This document shows positions 46,315 through 57,518 of a DNA stretch of 64,000 nucleotides, piece after piece (the first letter of the stretch is position 1; each line of letters opens with the position of its first letter). Origin of the DNA: an uncultured Paracoccus sp. (GTDB lineage Bacteria > Pseudomonadota > Alphaproteobacteria > Rhodobacterales > Rhodobacteraceae); the NCBI GenBank assembly GCA_934533075.1, contig CAKTBJ010000001.1, positions 62,001 through 126,000 of the forward strand. Direction: 5' to 3'. The notes below the pieces were generated by a model. The model made no database searches. It was not told where the DNA came from and was given only the letters and a program-made list of their open reading frames with translations. The translations under genes and the position numbers were made by a program.

Positions 46315-47364
46315 ATGAGCCGAATGAACCCCATCGACGACCTGACAGAACGCTCGCGCGAGGTGTTCCGCCGCGTGGTGGACGCCTATCTGTCCACCGG
46401 CGAGCCTGTCGGCTCGCGCAGCCTGTCGGAACAGATGTCGCAGAAGGTCAGCGCCGCCACCATCCGCGCCGCCATGCACGATCTGGAGCGCATGGGCCTG
46501 CTGGACGCGCCGCATGTCAGCGCCGGACGGGTGCCCACGCAGATGGGGCTGCGGCTGTTCGTGGATGCGCTGATGGAGACCGGCCCGATGGCCGAGAACG
46601 AGCGCGCCGCGATGGAGCAGGTGGTGGCCGAGGGCCAGCCCGGCCTGATGCTGGACCGGGTGGGCACGATGCTGTCGCGGCTGACGCATGGCGCCTCGGT
46701 GGTGCTGATGCCCAAGGCCGAGGCGCCGATCCGGCATATCGAATTCGTCAGCCTGTCGCCCGAGCGCGCTCTGGTGATTCTGGTCTTCGAGGACGGAAGG
46801 GTGGAAAACCGCCTGTTCACCCCGCCCCCCGGCCAGACGCCGATCTCCATGCGCGAGGCCGGGAACTTCCTGTCGGCGCAGGCCGAGGGGCGGACGCTTT
46901 CGGAACTGCGCGCCCTGATCGGCGGCCAGATCGACCTGCGCCGGGCCGAGCTGGACGCGCTGGCGGCGGAGCTGGTGGCTTCGGGACTGGCGCTGTGGGA
47001 TGCGGATGACGACAACCCCCGCCTGATCGTGCGCGGCCGCGCCAACCTGCTGGCCGACGAGGTTGCCGATATCGAGCGTGTGCGGCGCCTGTTCGAGGAT
47101 CTGGAACGCCAGCGCGACATTGCGGAATTCCTGTCGCTGGCCGAGGGTGGCGAGGGGGTGCGCATCTATATCGGTGCCGAGAACAAGCTTTTTTCGCTTT
47201 CGGGTTCCTCTTTGGTGGTTTCGCCCTATATGAACGCTGACCGCAAGATCGTGGGCGCGGTGGGGGTGATCGGGCCGACCCGGCTCAATTACGGCCGCAT
47301 CGTCCCGATCGTCGATTTCACCGCCCAGCTGGTCGGACGCGCCCTGTCCGGCCGGCAGCCCTGA
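46315..47364 (+). CDS. hrcA: Heat-inducible transcription repressor HrcA
   Basis: A 349-aa repressor that binds CIRCE elements before groESL and dnaK. The winged-helix part is [27 protein letters not shown] (residues ~12-38), followed by [23 protein letters not shown]; the C-terminal dimerisation domain ends with [18 protein letters not shown]. Two ATGs (46315, 46324) are possible starts. No CIRCE sequence is present in the 66-bp promoter region, so it does not look auto-regulated here. grpE follows at 30 bp. Confidence 0.95.
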   Translation: MSRMNPIDDLTERSREVFRRVVDAYLSTGEPVGSRSLSEQMSQKVSAATIRAAMHDLERMGLLDAPHVSAGRVPTQMGLRLFVDALMETGPMAENERAAMEQVVAEGQPGLMLDRVGTMLSRLTHGASVVLMPKAEAPIRHIEFVSLSPERALVILVFEDGRVENRLFTPPPGQTPISMREAGNFLSAQAEGRTLSELRALIGGQIDLRRAELDALAAELVASGLALWDADDDNPRLIVRGRANLLADEVADIERVRRLFEDLERQRDIAEFLSLAEGGEGVRIYIGAENKLFSLSGSSLVVSPYMNADRKIVGAVGVIGPTRLNYGRIVPIVDFTAQLVGRALSGRQP

Positions 47365-47394
47365 CGCACAGATGAAGACAGACCGAGGCAGATC

Positions 47395-47958
47395 ATGACC
47401 GACACCCGCCCCGAGGCTGAAGCCGAAGCCGTAGCCGAGGCCGATCCCCGCACCGAGCCGCTGCTGGACGATCCGCTGGCCGACCCCGCCGACGAGATCG
47501 CCCGGCTGGAGGCCGAGCGCGACGACATGCGCGACCGCTGGATGCGGGCGCTGGCCGATGCCGAGAATGCCCGCAAGCGCGCCGACCGCGAGCGGCGGGA
47601 CGCCGAGAACTATGGCGGCACCCGCCTGGCGCGCGACCTGCTGCCCGTCCATGACGCGCTGAGCCGGGCGCTGGACGCTGCCGGTGAGGAGGCCCGCGCC
47701 GCCCTGCCGGGGCTGGTCGAAGGCATCGAGCTGACCCAGCGCGAGCTGAGCAATATCTTCACCAAGCACGGCATCGCCATCATCGAGCCGGCCATCGGCG
47801 AGCGTTTCGACCCCAACCTGCACGAGGCGATGTTCGAGGCCCCGGTGCCGGGCACGAGGGCCGGCGACATCATCCAGGTGATGAATCGCGGCTTCATGCT
47901 GCATGATCGCCTGCTGCGCGCGGCGCAGGTCGGCGTCAGCTCGACCCCCGCCAGCTAA
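47395..47958 (+). CDS. grpE: Nucleotide exchange factor GrpE
   Basis: A 187-aa co-chaperone that releases ADP from DnaK. An acidic disordered N-terminus (~40 residues of Glu, Asp, Ala, Pro) leads to the long helix [20 protein letters not shown] and [16 protein letters not shown]; the C-terminal beta domain ends with [13 protein letters not shown], the GrpE signature. It is in one operon with hrcA, its functional partner in heat-shock control. Confidence 0.95.
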   Translation: MTDTRPEAEAEAVAEADPRTEPLLDDPLADPADEIARLEAERDDMRDRWMRALADAENARKRADRERRDAENYGGTRLARDLLPVHDALSRALDAAGEEARAALPGLVEGIELTQRELSNIFTKHGIAIIEPAIGERFDPNLHEAMFEAPVPGTRAGDIIQVMNRGFMLHDRLLRAAQVGVSSTPAS

Positions 47959-47990
47959 GGCGCTGTATTCACGACGAAAGGACGACAGGC

Positions 47991-48641
47991 ATGACCCTTG
48001 ATCCGCGCCCGCATTGGCTGGATGACGACGATGATGACGATGACGAGGACCCGCGCGAGGATGGCGGCAGGAAGGCCGAGGGCCTCGGCCTGCCGGAATC
48101 GGCGACCATCGACCGGCTATATTTCAAGTCGCGCACGGTGATCGTCGCCGGGGCGATCAACGACAAGCTGGCGCAGCGCACGGTGGCGCACCTGCTGGCG
48201 CTGGCCGAGGAATCGGACGCGCCGATCAACATGCTGATCTCCTCGCCCGGCGGCCATGTCGAATCGGGCGACATGATCCATGATGTGATCCGCTTCATCC
48301 GGCCGCGGGTGCGCACCATCGGCTCGGGCTGGGTGGCCTCGGCCGGGGCGCTGATCTTCGTCGGCGCCGACAAGGCCGATCGCTATTGCCTGCCGAACAC
48401 GCGCTTCCTGATCCATCAGCCTTCCGGCGGGATCGGCGGCACCTCGTCGGACATGATGATCCAGGCCGAGCAGGTGCGGCTGATGCGCCAGCGCCTGAAC
48501 CAGATCTTCGCCGACGCGACGGGCCAGAGCATCGAGCGCATCGAATCCGACACCCAGCGCGATTTCTGGCTGAACACGCAGGAGGCGCTGGATTACGGCC
48601 TTCTGGGTCAGGTCATCCGCAGCGTCGACGACCTGAAATGA
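47991..48641 (+). CDS. ClpP-family protease with an acidic N-terminal extension
   Basis: A 216-aa serine protease of the ClpP type. The catalytic triad is intact: Ser117 in [11 protein letters not shown], His142 in FLIHQPSGG and Asp191 in DTQRDFWLN. Unlike housekeeping ClpP it starts with HWL and then a run of eight Asp (residues 11-18), and the GSxAASMG region reads [10 protein letters not shown]. It is thus a divergent paralogue, likely to form rings with another ClpP or with a different partner (inference). It ends at a strong bidirectional terminator and is 32 bp after grpE. Confidence 0.85.
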   Translation: MTLDPRPHWLDDDDDDDDEDPREDGGRKAEGLGLPESATIDRLYFKSRTVIVAGAINDKLAQRTVAHLLALAEESDAPINMLISSPGGHVESGDMIHDVIRFIRPRVRTIGSGWVASAGALIFVGADKADRYCLPNTRFLIHQPSGGIGGTSSDMMIQAEQVRLMRQRLNQIFADATGQSIERIESDTQRDFWLNTQEALDYGLLGQVIRSVDDLK

Positions 48642-48667
48642 AAAAGGGGGCCTTTCGGCCCCCTTTT
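48642..48667. terminator. Bidirectional terminator between ClpP-like gene and argC
   Basis: AAAAGGGGGCC pairs with GGCCCCCTTTT around TTTC directly after the ClpP-family stop. The A-run and T-run on the two sides let it serve both converging genes. Confidence 0.93.
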
Positions 48668-48685
48668 GCGGCTTTCCCCTCGGGG

Positions 48686-49606
48686 CTAAAGCCCCTCGCC
48701 CTCGTCGGCGCCGATCATCAGGTTGAGGTTCTGCACCGCCGCGCCCGAGGCACCCTTGCCCAGGTTGTCCAGCACCGCAATCGCGACTGCGCAGCCCGTG
48801 GCCGGATTGCCATGCACGGACAGCGCCATGCGGTTGGTGCCGTTCAGCGCCGTCGGCACCACGCGGCCCCCGTAATCCGCCGTCGGCACCACCTCGACGA
48901 AGCGCGCGCCCGCGTAATGCGCCCGCCAGCACTCTTCCACCTGCGCCAGCGTCAGGCCCAGCGCGGCAAGGTCCAGCGGCACCTGCACCGCCATGCCCTG
49001 CGCGAAATTCCCCACCGAGGGCGAGAAGATCGGCTGCCGGGTCAGACCGGCCCAGGCCATGATCTCCGGCACGTGCTTGTGCGCCTGCGTCAGCCCATAG
49101 ACGAAGAAGTCCGGTGCGGTCCCGGCCTCATATTCCGCGATCAGCGACTTGCCGCCGCCGCTATAACCGCTGACGGCATTGATGCTGATCGCGGCATCCG
49201 CGCCGATCAGCCCCGCCTTCACCAGCGGCGCCAGCAACGCGATGCTGCCGGTGGGATAGCAGCCCGGATTGCTGACCCGCTTCGAGGCCGCGATCCGCGC
49301 CCGCCCGTCCGGGGTCAGCTCCGGGAAGCCGAAATCCCAGCCCGGCGCCACCCGATGCGCGGTGGAGGCGTCGATGATGCGTGCCCCCGTGCCCTCCGCC
49401 AGCGCCACGGCCTCGCGCGCGGCCTCGTCGGGCAGGCAGAGGACGGCGATGTCGGCGCTGGCAAGGGCCTCGCGGCGCGCCTCGGGGTCCTTGCGGCGGG
49501 TTTCGTCCAGGCGCAGCAGCGCGATGTCGCGCCGGGAGGCCAGGCGCTCGCGGATCTGGAGGCCGGTGGTGCCCGCCTCGCCGTCGATGAAGACCTTGCT
49601 TGCCAT
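48686..49606 (-). CDS. argC: N-acetyl-gamma-glutamyl-phosphate reductase
   Basis: A 306-aa short-form (type 2) ArgC, which reduces N-acetylglutamyl phosphate to the semialdehyde in arginine synthesis. The N-terminus KVFIDGEAGTTGLQIRERLA is the NADPH fold; the catalytic Cys is in VSNPGCYPTGSIALLAPL near residue 115, with the His later. It is shorter than the 340-aa type 1 enzyme, as is usual in alphaproteobacteria. GGAGGG precedes the ATG and its 5' end overlaps a short hairpin (49615-49633). Confidence 0.94.
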   Translation of the reverse strand: MASKVFIDGEAGTTGLQIRERLASRRDIALLRLDETRRKDPEARREALASADIAVLCLPDEAAREAVALAEGTGARIIDASTAHRVAPGWDFGFPELTPDGRARIAASKRVSNPGCYPTGSIALLAPLVKAGLIGADAAISINAVSGYSGGGKSLIAEYEAGTAPDFFVYGLTQAHKHVPEIMAWAGLTRQPIFSPSVGNFAQGMAVQVPLDLAALGLTLAQVEECWRAHYAGARFVEVVPTADYGGRVVPTALNGTNRMALSVHGNPATGCAVAIAVLDNLGKGASGAAVQNLNLMIGADEGEGL

Positions 49607-49614
49607 AGTGCCCT

Positions 49615-49633
49615 CCGTGAATCGCTTTCACGG
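49615..49633 (-). repeat. Small hairpin overlapping the argC ribosome-binding region
   Basis: CCGTGAA at 49615-49621 pairs with TTCACGG at 49627-49633. It begins in the GGAGGG site of argC (49611-49616), so it could hide part of it. CGCTTTCAC from this hairpin recurs at 49651-49659. A regulatory role is not shown. Confidence 0.35.
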
Positions 49634-49756
49634 TTGCCATAGCGCCACGCCACCGCTTTCACAACGCGCCGCTGTTAACGGATTCTCAACATTTCTCTAG
49701 GGCGGGATGGCGGACGGGGTTATGTGCTGGGATATGGAAGCCGTGGAAGTTTCGCC

Positions 49757-50695
49757 ATGTTCATGCTCGCCGGCCTGTTCGGAGCCTTGATGATGACCCT
49801 GGGTCTGGGGACCCTGGCGACGGATTCGACGCATTTCGGCGGCGGGGACGAGGATGACGATGACAACCTGCTGCCCGCGGATGACGAGGAGGGCGAGGAC
49901 GGGCTGTTCCTTCAGGCCGGCGACGGCGGTGAAACGCTGTGGGGCGGCATCGGCGACGATGTGCTGATCGGCGGTGCCGGGCGGGACGATCTGTCGGGTG
50001 GCCAGGGCGATGACTGGCTGGATGGCGGCGCGGGCGATGACTGGCTGTCCGGCGACGACGGTTTCGAAACCGGGCCGGGCGGTAATGACACGCTGATCGG
50101 TGGCGATGGCGATGATTACCTCGCCGGCAATGGCGGCGACGACCGGCTTTATGGCGGGCCGGGCAATGACCATCTGATCGGTGGCCAGGGCAATGACCTG
50201 CTGGTCGGCGGTGCGGGCGACGACTGGCTGGATGGCGGCGACGGCGACGATGTGCTGGTCGGCGGGCCGGGTGGCGATATTCTGTCGGGGGGCAATGGCA
50301 ACGACGTGCTGATCGGCAATGACGACCCGGCCGCGTCCTTCCTGAACGGTGGTGAGGGTGACGACATCCTCCGCCTCGGCACCGGCGATTGGGGACATGG
50401 CGGCGACGGTTCGGATGCATTCGAGGTTGCGGCCGGCTCGGCCGACATGACGCTGGTCGATTTCGACCCCATAGACGACCTGATCCGGGTGGTGATGCCC
50501 CTCGGCTCCGAGCCGCCGGACATCACGGTGGAGATCGTGGACGAGCGGGACGCCGTGCTGTCCGTGAACGGCGTCGCCATGTTGCGGGTGCTGGATGGGG
50601 CCGGGCAGTTCGGGCCGGATGATGTCCGGATCGACTATCGCGACCATGACGCGCATTTCGATGTTTCACGTGAAACAGTGCCGGCTCGTCCCTGA
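49757..50695 (+). CDS. RTX-type calcium-binding repeat protein
   Basis: A 312-aa protein. A hydrophobic N-terminus ([21 protein letters not shown]) anchors or exports it; then an acidic stretch ([10 protein letters not shown]) and about 16 nonapeptide repeats of the type GGxGxDxLx (residues ~60-200), which bind calcium as a beta-roll. The last ~100 residues form a non-repeat domain. No gene for a type I secretion system is nearby. The ATG at 49757 fits a GGAAG site; an in-frame GTG at 49724 is possible. The final codons contain a parS site. Confidence 0.85.
   Translation: MFMLAGLFGALMMTLGLGTLATDSTHFGGGDEDDDDNLLPADDEEGEDGLFLQAGDGGETLWGGIGDDVLIGGAGRDDLSGGQGDDWLDGGAGDDWLSGDDGFETGPGGNDTLIGGDGDDYLAGNGGDDRLYGGPGNDHLIGGQGNDLLVGGAGDDWLDGGDGDDVLVGGPGGDILSGGNGNDVLIGNDDPAASFLNGGEGDDILRLGTGDWGHGGDGSDAFEVAAGSADMTLVDFDPIDDLIRVVMPLGSEPPDITVEIVDERDAVLSVNGVAMLRVLDGAGQFGPDDVRIDYRDHDAHFDVSRETVPARP
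50662..50677. promoter_or_regulatory. parS site (within the 3' end of the RTX gene)
   Basis: Perfect TGTTTCACGTGAAACA, 18 bases before the RTX gene's stop codon. It is read as VSRET in the same frame as the rsmG parS. It is about 13.7 kb right of the proposed oriC. Confidence 0.97.
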
Positions 50696-50838
50696 CCGTC
50701 CGGCATCTAGGGGCTTTCCTTTTCAGGCGAATCTGCCTATAGGCAGCCGATCCGCCGCGTGGCGGGGACTCCACGGGCGCGTGCTGGACGACATCCCGGC
50801 CGCCGCCATATCCGAAATCCATGACACAGGAGCCTCCG

Positions 50839-51108
50839 ATGTCGATCACTGTCGAAGAAAAGAACAAGCTTATCAAGGAATACGGCACGAAAGCCGGCGA
50901 TACCGGCAGCCCGGAGGTTCAGGTCGCGATCCTGTCCTCGCGCATCGCCACCCTGACCGAGCATTTCAAGACGCACAAGAAAGACAACCATTCCCGGCGC
51001 GGCCTGCTGATGATGGTCGCCCAGCGCCGCAAGCTGCTGGACTATCTGAAGGGCAAGGACGAGGGTCGCTATCAGGCCCTGATCGCCCGCCTGGGCCTGC
51101 GCCGCTGA
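50839..51108 (+). CDS. rpsO: 30S ribosomal protein S15
   Basis: An 89-aa four-helix protein that binds the central domain of 16S r[23 protein letters not shown] is the usual start; [20 protein letters not shown] and [20 protein letters not shown] follow. The ATG at 50839 has CAGGAG upstream; the in-frame ATG at 50821 adds six residues that are not conserved. It precedes pnp, the standard order, with a terminator in between. Confidence 0.97.
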   Translation: MSITVEEKNKLIKEYGTKAGDTGSPEVQVAILSSRIATLTEHFKTHKKDNHSRRGLLMMVAQRRKLLDYLKGKDEGRYQALIARLGLRR

Positions 51109-51115
51109 CCCTGAT

Positions 51116-51140
51116 GCGCCCCGTTTCGGGGCGCGTTTTT
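51116..51140 (+). terminator. Terminator between rpsO and pnp
   Basis: GCGCCCCG and CGGGGCGC close on TTT, then GTTTTT. It follows the rpsO stop by 7 bases and probably reduces, more than blocks, transcription into pnp. Confidence 0.85.
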
Positions 51141-51223
51141 CATGATCCCAGGGAAGCCCGGCAATGGGGCCGGGCACCGGACCATACGGGCGGCAGAGGG
51201 CCTGCCGCCAGCAAGGATGCACG

Positions 51224-53365
<2,142 letters not shown>

Positions 53366-53374
53366 CCCCCGGCC

Positions 53375-53410
53375 AGCGCCCCCTCGCCCGCCGAGGGGGC
53401 GCTGCCTTTT
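53375..53410 (+). terminator. Rho-independent terminator after pnp
   Basis: AGCGCCCCCTCG at 53375-53386 pairs with CGAGGGGGCGCT at 53392-53403 over a 5-nt loop, followed by GCCTTTT. Directly after the pnp stop. Confidence 0.88.
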
Positions 53411-53443
53411 CCGCGAGGCCGAATATCGTGATAAGGGTCTGAC

Positions 53444-54121
53444 ATGAGCAGCGATACACCCGTCGTCCACAGCTTTTATCGTGGTAATATCCCGCATTCG
53501 GTCATTGCCGCCCAGAAATCGGTTTTCGACCATTTCGGCATTCCCTTGCGGCAGGACCGCAATGACAAGCTGACGCATGGCAAATGGGTCGACAACCTGT
53601 TCAGGAATGGCCAGGACGACATCATCGTCCTGGCCGATATTGACGCCTTTCCGCTGAATCGGGCCGCCTATGACGGGCTTTGCGCCTCGGCGGCCGAGGG
53701 CGCGGTGGTCGGGCTGGCGCAGGTCGCCAATCACAAGGACCCCGATCGCATCTATGCCGGGCCGATGTTCATGGCCGTGCGGCGCGATGTCTATGAAAAG
53801 CTTGGCCAGCCGGGAATGGAGCGCACGCCGAACAGCGACGTGGCCCAGCTGGTGACGGACGAGGCGCATAAGGCGAATGTGCCGGTGCGGCTGATTGCGC
53901 CGCGTTTCGCCATTCAATCCAAATGGCCCCTTGCCGATCAGGGCGTTTTCGGCATCGGCACCTTTTACGGCGAGATGGAATTCTTCCATCTGTTCCAGTC
54001 GCGCAAGCGGCGCACGGTGGAACTGTTCGAGGCGGTGGCGCGCGATACGATTGCCGGGCGCCTCGATTTCGGCGCTTATCTGGACATCATTCAGCGCCGC
54101 AAGTTTCTGGGCCTGTTCTGA
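53444..54121 (+). CDS. Putative GT-A-fold sugar-transferase-like protein, family not assigned
   Basis: A 225-aa soluble protein. It has a DxD-like pair in IIVLADIDAFPLN (residues ~60-72), a following AGPMFMAVRRDVYEKLG block and a C-terminal EFFHLFQSR, resembling donor and metal-binding sites of GT-A glycosyltransferases. I do not recognise a named family. It has no signal peptide or membrane span. The gene is 20 bp ahead of a clear family-25 glycosyltransferase, so the two probably act on one surface glycan (inference). The GC content and codon use are slightly less biased than those of pnp. Confidence 0.6.
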   Translation: MSSDTPVVHSFYRGNIPHSVIAAQKSVFDHFGIPLRQDRNDKLTHGKWVDNLFRNGQDDIIVLADIDAFPLNRAAYDGLCASAAEGAVVGLAQVANHKDPDRIYAGPMFMAVRRDVYEKLGQPGMERTPNSDVAQLVTDEAHKANVPVRLIAPRFAIQSKWPLADQGVFGIGTFYGEMEFFHLFQSRKRRTVELFEAVARDTIAGRLDFGAYLDIIQRRKFLGLF

Positions 54122-54141
54122 TTCGTCAGGGAAAGCGCATC

Positions 54142-54936
54142 ATGGCGACATCCTTGGATATTCCGGTCTATCTCATCAATCTCGACGGCTCGGACGAGCG
54201 CCTGGCCTCGGCCAGAAGGCAGCTTGAGGGTGCGGGCGTGGCATTCCAGCGCGTCCCTGCCTTCGATGGCCGCAAGCTGCGCATCGAGCAGTTTCCCGAT
54301 TACGACCCCCGTGCCGCGCTGCATTACCTGGGCCGCCCGATGCGCGGCGGCGAGATCGGCTGCTATCTCAGCCATCTGGATTGCGCCCGCCGCTTTCTGG
54401 CGACGGATGCCCCGCATGCGGTGGTGCTGGAGGATGACATGCAGCTGACCCCCGGCTTTGCCGAGGGGGTGCGGAAGGTGCTGGACTGGCTGGCCACGCA
54501 GCCCATCGGCTGGGATCTGATCAATATCGGGTCCCCCCGGCACAAGATCTATACCGTCGTCCACGGCTTCGGGGCCGGCGGCCGGCATCACGACCTGACG
54601 CTGGCCCACTATTTCCCGATGACCACCACCGGACTGATCTGGTCGCGGCCCGGCGCGCAGGCTTTCGTGGACGGTCATCGCACGATCTGGGCGGCGGTCG
54701 ACAATTACTTCCGCTGGTGGCAGACGCGGGCCGGGCGCGGCCTGGCGGTCTGGCCGCCGCTGGTGACGACCACCGGCGCCGAAAGCGAGATCGCGGATGC
54801 CGGCGCCAACCGGCGTTCGGCTGCGGGGCGGCATCCGCTTTACGGGTTGATGAAGCAGCGCCGGCTGCTGGTCGACAAGGTTATCGCCGGCATCCGCAAG
54901 CTGCGGGCCGGCGCCGGGATGCGCGGCCGCGGCTGA
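54142..54936 (+). CDS. Glycosyltransferase family 25 protein (LPS sugar transferase)
   Basis: A 264-aa glycosyltransferase. The N-terminus IPVYLINLDGSDERLASARR is the GT25 start; GEIGCYLSHLDCARRFLA and AVVLEDDMQLTPGF (acidic donor-site motif) follow, with DLINIGSPRH near the middle. Such enzymes add galactose or similar sugars to lipooligosaccharide. The ATG at 54142 matches the conserved start; a GGGAAAG site precedes it. Neighbour of the transferase-like gene 20 bp upstream. Confidence 0.85.
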   Translation: MATSLDIPVYLINLDGSDERLASARRQLEGAGVAFQRVPAFDGRKLRIEQFPDYDPRAALHYLGRPMRGGEIGCYLSHLDCARRFLATDAPHAVVLEDDMQLTPGFAEGVRKVLDWLATQPIGWDLINIGSPRHKIYTVVHGFGAGGRHHDLTLAHYFPMTTTGLIWSRPGAQAFVDGHRTIWAAVDNYFRWWQTRAGRGLAVWPPLVTTTGAESEIADAGANRRSAAGRHPLYGLMKQRRLLVDKVIAGIRKLRAGAGMRGRG

Positions 54937-54957
54937 CCCGCGGCCACGCCGGCCGGC

Positions 54958-55614
54958 TCAGGCCGGATCTTTCACGAAACGCAGATAGGGCAGCTTCTTG
55001 TCCAGCGTGCCATAGCGGGCCTCGGCGGCGGCATCGTCCAGCGCGGTGGCCACGATCACGTCCTCGCCGGGGGTCCAGTTCGCCGGGGTGGCCAGTGGCA
55101 CGCCGTCGGTCTTCTGCACCGCATCCAGCGCGCGCAGGATCTCGGCAAAGTTGCGACCCACCGACATCGGATAGACCATCGTCAGGCGGATTTTCTTGTC
55201 CGGGCCGATGATGAACACCGCCCGCACGGTGGCCGAATTGGCGGGCGTGCGCCCCTCCTCCGGGATGGTCGCGTCCTCGGGCAGCATGTTGTAAAGCTTG
55301 GCGACCTTCAGCGATACATCGTCGATGATGGCGAAATTCGCCGGGGCGCCGCCCACGGCCTCGATGTCGCGCTTCCATTTCTGATGATCGGCCACGCTGT
55401 CCACCGAGATGCCGATCACCTTGGTGTTGCGCTTCTCCCATTCGGGCGCCAGCCGGGCGACGGCGCCGAATTCGGTGGTGCAGACCGGGGTGAAGTCGCG
55501 GGGGTGGCTGAACAGGATGGCATAGCTGCCGCCCAGCCATTCGTGGAAGCTGACGGTGCCCTCCGAAGTCTCGGCGGTGAAGTCCGGGGCTTCCGAGTTG
55601 ATGCGCAAAGACAT
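54958..55614 (-). CDS. Peroxiredoxin, 1-Cys (Prx6) type
   Basis: A 218-aa thiol peroxidase. The peroxidatic Cys45 is in RDFTPVCTTEFGAVARL (residues 39-55); Thr42 and Arg131 complete the site. The C-terminal part (AEILRALDAVQKTDGVPLATPANWTPGEDVIV) is the Prx6-like dimerisation domain and no resolving Cys is seen. It reduces H2O2 and organic peroxides in the cytoplasm. The ATG at 55614 (MSLRINSEAPDF) has AAAGGAAC just upstream. Confidence 0.93.
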   Translation of the reverse strand: MSLRINSEAPDFTAETSEGTVSFHEWLGGSYAILFSHPRDFTPVCTTEFGAVARLAPEWEKRNTKVIGISVDSVADHQKWKRDIEAVGGAPANFAIIDDVSLKVAKLYNMLPEDATIPEEGRTPANSATVRAVFIIGPDKKIRLTMVYPMSVGRNFAEILRALDAVQKTDGVPLATPANWTPGEDVIVATALDDAAAEARYGTLDKKLPYLRFVKDPA

Positions 55615-55804
55615 GGGGTTCCTTTCGGTTGCAAGGGGTGCTGCCCCGCAGCATAGGCCGCATCGCAGCGAAGAAAAGGCGAAAATCTTCGGGAAATACC
55701 GGCCTTCCGGCAGCGGCGACCCGCCCGCCTTGCGGATCGGGCTTGTGTTTCCGGCCCGCAATGACAAGTTATGCAGCCAGGAACCGCCGTTACAGGAGGA
55801 AGCG

Positions 55805-57286
55805 ATGGCCGATCTGCTCGACAAGCGTAAATTCTATATCAACGGGGCATGGGTGGACCCGGTCGCGCCGAACGATCTGGACGTTCTGGACCCCACCACC
55901 GAGGAGCCCGTGGCGGTGATTTCGCTGGGCGGTCAGGCCGATACCGACGCCGCCGTCGCCGCCGCCAAGGCCGCGCAACCCGGTTGGGCCGCGACCCCCC
56001 CGGCCGAGCGCCTGCGGCTGGTCAAGAAGCTGCTGGAGATCTACAACCGCCGCGCCGCCGACATGGCCAGGGCCATCACGACCGAGATGGGCGCCCCCGC
56101 CGACATGTCGCTGGAACAGCAGGTCGGCGCCGGCAGCTATCACATTCAGGTGTTCATCGACGCCTTCGAGGACTTCCAGTTCATCCGCCCGCTGGACGAT
56201 CACAAGACCCCCGGCGCGATGGTATCGTGGGAGCCGGTGGGCGTGGTCGGCCTGATCACGCCGTGGAACTGGCCGATGAACCAGGTCACGCTGAAGGTGG
56301 TCCCCGCCCTTCTGGCCGGCAATACCGCCATCCTGAAGCCTTCGGAAATCGCGCCGCTGTCCTCGATCGTGTTCACCGAGTTCATGGACGAGGCCGGCTT
56401 CCCGAAGGGCGTCTACAACATGGTGAACGGCGACGGGCCGGGTGTCGGCACCCAGCTTTCGGTTCACCCGGATGTGGACATGATCAGCTTCACCGGCTCG
56501 ACCCGCGCCGGCATCGCCATCACCAAGGCCGCCGCCGACAGCCAGAAGAAGGTGGTGCTGGAGCTGGGCGGCAAGGGCGCGAACCTGATCTTCGCCGATG
56601 CGGATGCCGATGCGGTGCGCCGCGGCACCCTGCACTGCTTCAACAATACCGGGCAAAGCTGCAACGCGCCCACCCGGATGCTGGTCGAGCGGTCGGTCTA
56701 TGACCAGGCCGTCGAAACCGCCCGCCAGGTGGCCGAGGAAACCACCGTCGGCAATGCCCACGAATCGGGCAAGCATCTCGGCCCGGTGGTGTCCAAGCTG
56801 CAATGGGACAAGATCCAGGGCCTGATCCAGAAGGGCATCGACGAGGGCGCCCGCCTGGTCGCCGGCGGCACCGGCCTGCCCGAGGGCGTGAATCGCGGCT
56901 ATTTCGTGCGCCCCACGGTCTTTGCCGACGTGAAGCCCGGCATGACCATCGAGCGCGAGGAAATCTTCGGCCCGGTCCTGTCGATCATCCCCTTCGACAC
57001 CGAGGAGGAGGCCGTCGCCATCGCCAACGATACCATCTATGGCCTGACCAACTATCTTCAGACCACGGACGGCGCCCGCAAGAACCGGCTGGCGCGCAAG
57101 CTTCAGGCCGGCATGGTCGAGGTCAACGGTCAGGACCGCGGCTTCGGCTCGTTCTTCGGCGGGGTGAAATCCTCCGGCCGCGCCCGCGAGGGCGGCATCT
57201 GGGGCATCGAGGAATTCATGGATCAGAAGTCGATCTCCGGCTGGGACATGGAGGCGCCGCAGGCCGGCCAGGACGGCACGGTCTGA
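55805..57286 (+). CDS. Aldehyde dehydrogenase family protein
   Basis: A 493-aa NAD(P)-dependent dehydrogenase. Catalytic Cys286 is in NNTGQSCNAPTRM and Glu253 in LELGGKGANL; PWNWPMNQVTLKVVPALLAGN and EEIFGPVLSIIPF are the other family marks. It oxidises aldehydes to acids in the cytoplasm; the exact substrate is not evident, though the next cluster handles arylpyruvates. AGGAGG precedes the ATG at 55805. A terminator follows. Divergent from the peroxiredoxin gene with a 190-bp gap. Confidence 0.9.
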   Translation: MADLLDKRKFYINGAWVDPVAPNDLDVLDPTTEEPVAVISLGGQADTDAAVAAAKAAQPGWAATPPAERLRLVKKLLEIYNRRAADMARAITTEMGAPADMSLEQQVGAGSYHIQVFIDAFEDFQFIRPLDDHKTPGAMVSWEPVGVVGLITPWNWPMNQVTLKVVPALLAGNTAILKPSEIAPLSSIVFTEFMDEAGFPKGVYNMVNGDGPGVGTQLSVHPDVDMISFTGSTRAGIAITKAAADSQKKVVLELGGKGANLIFADADADAVRRGTLHCFNNTGQSCNAPTRMLVERSVYDQAVETARQVAEETTVGNAHESGKHLGPVVSKLQWDKIQGLIQKGIDEGARLVAGGTGLPEGVNRGYFVRPTVFADVKPGMTIEREEIFGPVLSIIPFDTEEEAVAIANDTIYGLTNYLQTTDGARKNRLARKLQAGMVEVNGQDRGFGSFFGGVKSSGRAREGGIWGIEEFMDQKSISGWDMEAPQAGQDGTV

Positions 57287-57309
57287 GTTCCGTCGCCTGA
57301 ACCGATCGG

Positions 57310-57334
57310 AAGGGCCGCCCCGTGCGGCCCTTTT
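57310..57334 (+). terminator. Terminator after the aldehyde dehydrogenase gene
   Basis: AAGGGCCGC pairs with GCGGCCCTT over CCCGT and is followed by TT; it starts 23 bases after the stop codon. Confidence 0.85.
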
Positions 57335-57398
57335 CCATGCGCGCCGGCGGTGTAGAATGGTTGGAGATTCAACTGCTTGCACCTGCGGCAATCCTGTG

Positions 57399-57410
57399 CA
57401 TATGCATATG
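57399..57410. promoter_or_regulatory. Perfect palindrome upstream of the MarR gene (candidate operator)
   Basis: CATATGCATATG is a perfect 12-bp palindrome about 110 bases upstream of the MarR start; a related, imperfect ATGC-GATT-GCAT lies at 57489-57500. MarR proteins bind such short palindromes near their own promoters, so this is the likely operator region (inference). Confidence 0.5.
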
Positions 57411-57518
57411 TTTTTTCGTTACATTCACAGACGGCGATGAATTTCCTTGACTCGCGGGTGTGTTCTGGGGCTTCATGTGGGAATATAAATGCGATTGCAT
57501 GTATCGGGTGGGGGAGAC

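Noticed and set aside
49672..49690. CtrA-like site GTTAACGGATTCTCAAC upstream of the RTX gene
   Set aside because: TTAA-N7-TCAA is one base off the CtrA consensus, but a single degenerate match is not enough evidence.
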